Below, in pieces: positions 6,045 to 8,868 of a stretch of DNA of 8,868 nt. The stretch comes from CAYMTR01 sp964393405. GTDB lineage: Bacteria > Bacteroidota > Bacteroidia > Bacteroidales > Prolixibacteraceae. Below the pieces are notes generated by a model, which was not told the origin of the DNA, made no database searches, and was given only the letters and a program-made list of their open reading frames with translations. Location of the stretch: assembly GCA_964393405.1 (NCBI GenBank), contig CAYMTR010000077.1:1-8868 (forward strand), in the 5' to 3' direction. The position numbers and the translations under genes are program-made. Within the stretch, counting starts at the first letter, position 1, and every line of letters begins with the position of its first letter.

Positions 6045-7022
6045 ATGAAAAGATATAACAAATATAAAACCTTACACCTAATGTTATTATTGGCTGCAAT
6101 AATAACCGTATTTACTTCCTGCGATGAATATGATCCTTTGACCGATATAAACCTAAAATCTGGATTATATATTATAGTTGGAGACCATTATATATTTACA
6201 CCCGATAATATCGAGTACTATGACAATTCATCCCATTTCTTCTATCTGAAAAGAGTTCCGGGAGAAAACTTAAACAAACTTAACAATTCAAAATACTGGA
6301 TAACCAGTGATGGTGAAGTGATTTATGAAGGTACATTTATCGGACAAAGCGGAGACCCGTGTGCAGGAGACTCCGTTCTCGAATATATCAAAGGTCGTGA
6401 TGCCGATTTTGTCTTAAAGCTTGGAAGCATGTATAGCAGCACAACTTTAAATCCGGCTATTCCTGATCCAAGATTAGAAAAGACTTTCATCGATGAATTA
6501 AAAAGGCATGGCAAGTTCCGCTATGGACTTGAATGTAAGATCGATTCAATGATTCTGACTACATCTGGAGTTATAAGAGTCGTATATAAATTAAAGAATC
6601 CGGATAATGTAAATTACTATATGCTTGATCCCCAAAAAACGCCGTTCGACAATAAATACACCATCAATTGGGAACTTACGCTGATACCTCAGGAACCAAA
6701 GGTTTACAATCATCCTGACATGACAGAAACAATTTATACTTTTAATACCCACCCTGCCCCTTTATACAGCGATGTAACTTACAAACCGGGTTGGGATAAG
6801 GATTGGCTTACTCTTATTAAAAGCGGGGAAACAAAAAGCTTTACCAAAGATTTTTATTTACTGAAAGATTCAATCCCCACAGAGGAGTTTTGGACACACA
6901 TTATGATTCCAGGTCTGGGAGACGAATTTGTTTTACCGGAGGAAATACAACTCAACGATGGGCAAATATGGTTAGGTACTCTGGAATTACTACATTTGAC
7001 TATGTTACAGAAAAATGAATGA
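6045..7022 (+). CDS. Lipoprotein 2 of the cluster, paralogue of lipoprotein 1
   Basis: This 325-residue protein has a type II signal peptide ending in FTSC, with the lipidated Cys at 26 followed by the acidic DEYD; surface exposure is likely by analogy with Bacteroidota export signals. Shared landmarks with lipoprotein 1 run in the same order along the whole length: IEYYDNSS (56-63), SKYWITSDGEVIYEG, DPCAGD, RHGKFRYGLECKID, VNYYMLDP, WLTLIKSG, and NDGQIWLGTLEL at the end. The pair therefore arose by duplication followed by strong divergence. One Cys of the CxC in lipoprotein 1 is missing here. No family or function is recognised; it is not a SusD-like protein by size or motifs. The stop codon overlaps the start of OMP 2 as ATGA, so translation of the two is probably coupled. 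Start ATG 6045 follows an AC-rich, AAC-repeating leader. Confidence 0.82.
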   Translation: MKRYNKYKTLHLMLLLAAIITVFTSCDEYDPLTDINLKSGLYIIVGDHYIFTPDNIEYYDNSSHFFYLKRVPGENLNKLNNSKYWITSDGEVIYEGTFIGQSGDPCAGDSVLEYIKGRDADFVLKLGSMYSSTTLNPAIPDPRLEKTFIDELKRHGKFRYGLECKIDSMILTTSGVIRVVYKLKNPDNVNYYMLDPQKTPFDNKYTINWELTLIPQEPKVYNHPDMTETIYTFNTHPAPLYSDVTYKPGWDKDWLTLIKSGETKSFTKDFYLLKDSIPTEEFWTHIMIPGLGDEFVLPEEIQLNDGQIWLGTLELLHLTMLQKNE

Positions 7023-7990
7023 GATTTAGACGGTTTATATTTCTTAATCTACTGGCTATGCTGGTGTTTAATAGTGTCTTTCCTCAAAACAAAGACACTA
7101 TTGTCATTTATGAATATGTACATATTACAGACACTGTATGGATAGAATCAGAGGTAAAGAGGGATCCATTTTCAATTGACCGGATGAGGCCAATAGAAAA
7201 TGCCACCCTAATAATTGACACTGTAAATAAATCTGCTGAAATGGTTATTTTTTCATCAGGAAGAAGTGCAACCATTCCTATAAATAACATCATACTAACA
7301 GATAACAATTTAAATCTGAACAGTATGAAAAAAACAACATTTCTTGGAATAACATTCCTTGCCCTGAGCACTTCATTGTTTGCCCAGCCCGATAACTCTA
7401 AAAACTTAGGAATATATATCAGGGGAAATTACGGAAATCAAAGTGCACACTATTATGAACAAGAAGCCTATAATGAAAAATACCATCATTCGACTGATGG
7501 TGCCAGTGTAGAAGCCACTGCCGTATTTGGAGTAAAAGGAAACCTGCCACTGAACTCTTTCCTTTCATTTTCACCGCGAATAAGTTATACCCATATAAGA
7601 GGATTGAGACCACAATCTTATACCATTTATGATGATAAAATCATTACCTATTATAGGGCTACCGAGACATCCAAGTTTTATTTTCTTTCCACTGACTTTC
7701 TATTAAATTATTATCTGCCCTTCGGAAAAAATACTAATTACAGGATATATGGAGGGCTACGTACTGACTTCCTTGTAAAACAAAACTCCGGGATTGATTT
7801 GACTGATCCCAATTATAAAGGGTTTAAAAAAGTGATGCTTAACTATGTAGGAGGAATTGGGTTTGACTTTGGAAAAAGGATATTCCTTGAAATGGAATAT
7901 TCCAACCATATCAACAATTTTGTAAATACTGACTATATGTGGGTGAAGTATGGAGCCTTTTCTATGAACTTAGGATGTTATATATTCTGA
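7019..7990 (+). CDS. OMP 2: outer-membrane barrel protein with two signal peptides, paralogue of OMP 1
   Basis: The ATG at 7019 overlaps the lipoprotein 2 stop by 4 nt. The 323-residue frame repeats the layout of OMP 1 almost residue for residue. A first signal peptide is cleaved before Q23 (FNSVFP-Q). A module with DTIVIYEYVHITDTVWIE, IENATLIIDT and SATIPINNIIL follows. A second signal peptide starts at M103 (MKKTTFLG, cut SLFA-Q123), and then comes a barrel of about 200 residues with strands such as YRIYGGLRTDFLV and FGKRIFLEMEYSNHI, ending in LGCYIF with terminal Phe. The N-terminal module is clearly conserved between the two proteins, while the barrels can hardly be aligned by eye. It is the last gene of the cluster, and a terminator lies 33 nt downstream. 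Function unknown; the barrel could be a small channel, a sensor, or a partner for the lipoproteins. Confidence 0.82.
   Translation: MRFRRFIFLNLLAMLVFNSVFPQNKDTIVIYEYVHITDTVWIESEVKRDPFSIDRMRPIENATLIIDTVNKSAEMVIFSSGRSATIPINNIILTDNNLNLNSMKKTTFLGITFLALSTSLFAQPDNSKNLGIYIRGNYGNQSAHYYEQEAYNEKYHHSTDGASVEATAVFGVKGNLPLNSFLSFSPRISYTHIRGLRPQSYTIYDDKIITYYRATETSKFYFLSTDFLLNYYLPFGKNTNYRIYGGLRTDFLVKQNSGIDLTDPNYKGFKKVMLNYVGGIGFDFGKRIFLEMEYSNHINNFVNTDYMWVKYGAFSMNLGCYIF
7325..7384 (+). other. Internal second signal peptide / possible internal start in OMP 2
   Basis: An in-frame ATG at 7325 begins MKKTTFLGITFLALSTSLFA, a strong type I signal peptide with cleavage before Gln. Its position (residue 103) matches that in OMP 1 (residue 102). 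Used as a start it would give a 221-residue barrel protein. Upstream is AT-rich (AATTTAAATCTGAACAGT) without a clear ribosome site. Confidence 0.6.
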
Positions 7991-8022
7991 GTTTAAGAAA
8001 TATGGTAATAGATCTGATTATT

Positions 8023-8061
8023 AATTTTAAAAGGTTGCCTTTAGAGCAACCCTTTAAAATT
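8023..8061. terminator. Bidirectional intrinsic terminator closing the cluster
   Basis: AATTTTAAAAGGTTGC (8023-8038) pairs with GCAACCCTTTAAAATT (8046-8061) with one A-C mismatch and a 7-nt loop. The GC core GGTTGC/GCAACC is flanked by A and T runs on both sides, giving a terminator for either direction. It separates OMP 2 from the converging glycyl-tRNA synthetase gene. Confidence 0.8.
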
Positions 8062-8079
8062 ATAATTTGTTTATTATTT

Positions 8080-8868
8080 CTATTTAAGCTTTGCAAATAA
8101 AGCCTTCAAATTAACTTTTCCAGCGATAATGCCCTGTAATTTTGAAATTTCAACCCTTTCCTGTTCCATTGTATCTCTGTAACGAATAGTAACAGTATTA
8201 TCTTCAAGGGTCTGATGATCAACTGTTACACAGAACGGAGTACCTATAGCATCCATCCTTCTGTAGCGTTTTCCTATCGAGTCTTTTTCGTCATACATAC
8301 AGTTTAAATCAAACTTCAGGTTGTCGATAATTTCCCTTGCCTTTTCTGGTAGTCCGTCTTTCTTAATAAGCGGCATTACTGCAAGTTTAACCGGTGCCAG
8401 CTGGGCAGGTAAACGCAATACTACGCGGATATCTTTTTGTCCGTTGACATCGGCCACTTCTTCTTCGTGATAAGAAGCAGAAAGAACCTGAAGGAACATA
8501 CGGTCAACGCCTATTGATGTTTCGACAACATAAGGCACATACGATTCATTGAGTTCAGTATCGAAATACTGTATTTTCTTTCCTGAGAATTGTTGGTGTT
8601 GGCTTAAATCAAAATCGGTACGAGAGTGGATACCCTCAACTTCCTTGAAACCAAATGGGAATTTATATTCAACATCGACAGCTGCGTTTGCATAATGGGC
8701 AAGCTTCTCGTGCACATGAAAGCGGTAATTCTCTTCGCCGAAACCAAGTGACTGGTGCCAACTCATTCGGGTAGTTTTCCATTTCTCAAACCATGTAAGT
8801 TCAGTACCCGGTTTTACGAAGAATTGCATTTCCATCTGTTCGAACTCTCTCATACGGAAAATAAACTG
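8080..8868 (-). CDS. glyS: Glycyl-tRNA synthetase, C-terminal half (runs off the window)
   Basis: The frame is open to the right edge: residues QFIFR precede the first visible Met, so the ATG at 8853 is internal. The 262 visible residues include the end of the class II catalytic core. Motif 2 is seen in FRMREFEQMEMQFFV at the start, and motif 3 as ETSIGVDRMFL with GVDR near 120-123. The anticodon-binding domain (about 155-262) follows, beginning LAPVKLAVMPLIKKDGLP and including the GKRYRRMDAIGTPFCVTVD segment. This is the homodimeric bacterial/eukaryotic-type enzyme, not the tetrameric alpha2beta2 form. It charges tRNA-Gly with glycine in the cytoplasm. Full-length Bacteroidota enzymes are about 510 residues, so roughly half is missing to the right. 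The stop TAG (8080-8082) lies 18 nt from the shared terminator. Confidence 0.96.
   Translation of the reverse strand, partial: QFIFRMREFEQMEMQFFVKPGTELTWFEKWKTTRMSWHQSLGFGEENYRFHVHEKLAHYANAAVDVEYKFPFGFKEVEGIHSRTDFDLSQHQQFSGKKIQYFDTELNESYVPYVVETSIGVDRMFLQVLSASYHEEEVADVNGQKDIRVVLRLPAQLAPVKLAVMPLIKKDGLPEKAREIIDNLKFDLNCMYDEKDSIGKRYRRMDAIGTPFCVTVDHQTLEDNTVTIRYRDTMEQERVEISKLQGIIAGKVNLKALFAKLK

Noticed and set aside
5074..7022. SusD-like or TonB-linked nutrient-binding lipoproteins
   Set aside because: At 314 and 325 residues they are too short, show no TPR-type helices, and no SusC-like TonB-dependent receptor is adjacent.
7991..8079. Small RNA or tRNA gene between OMP 2 and glycyl-tRNA synthetase
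   Set aside because: The only structure is one symmetric hairpin with A and T flanks, explained as a shared terminator; no cloverleaf arms were found.

Overview
The window looks like chromosome of an AT-rich member of the Bacteroidota, probably of the Bacteroidales/Marinilabiliales type. This rests on several signs. Promoter candidates fit the Bacteroidota pattern TTTG-N19/20-TAnnTTTG, and strong Shine-Dalgarno sites are absent. Outer-membrane proteins end in Phe, and signal peptides are cleaved just before Gln. Lipoproteins carry acidic residues right after the lipobox Cys, and the ECF sigma factor has a Bacteroidota-type sequence (GVCRRYVG, DLVQETF). No species can be named from the sequence alone.

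Left part (1-2901), housekeeping genes in convergent and divergent order: the 3' end of an outer-membrane beta-barrel gene (+); a bidirectional terminator; a Rnk/GreA-type RNA-polymerase secondary-channel factor (-), whose leader holds an intrinsic terminator; a YfeH-type bile-acid/sodium symporter-like transporter (+); two inverted REP-like palindromes with GTAG heads, the first supplying the transporter's stop codon; and a DedA/VTT-family membrane protein (-) with a good promoter.

Central part (2902-8061), the most interesting region: one tight co-directional cluster of five genes with no recognised function apart from the first. It starts with an ECF sigma factor that continues, in the same polypeptide, through a transmembrane helix into a periplasmic tail. 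Then come outer-membrane protein 1, lipoprotein 1, lipoprotein 2 and outer-membrane protein 2. The two lipoproteins are paralogues of each other, and so are the two outer-membrane proteins, giving a symmetric OMP-Lip-Lip-OMP layout. Each OMP frame contains two complete signal peptides at matching positions: one at the N-terminus, and one about 102 residues in, after a small conserved secreted module and before the barrel. Spacing is very tight (23-nt overlap, 10 nt, 26 nt, 4-nt ATGA overlap), which argues for one operon running from a promoter near 2961-2992 to the terminator at 8023-8061.

My reading, which is inference, is an envelope-sensing or surface-assembly system. The membrane-tethered sigma factor would be a one-protein signal-transducing regulator, since no separate anti-sigma gene is present. 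The two lipoproteins (probably surface-exposed) and two barrels would be its output or its sensor.

Right edge (8080-8868, -): the C-terminal half of glycyl-tRNA synthetase, convergent with the cluster and running off the window. No tRNA, rRNA, CRISPR array or complete insertion sequence was seen.
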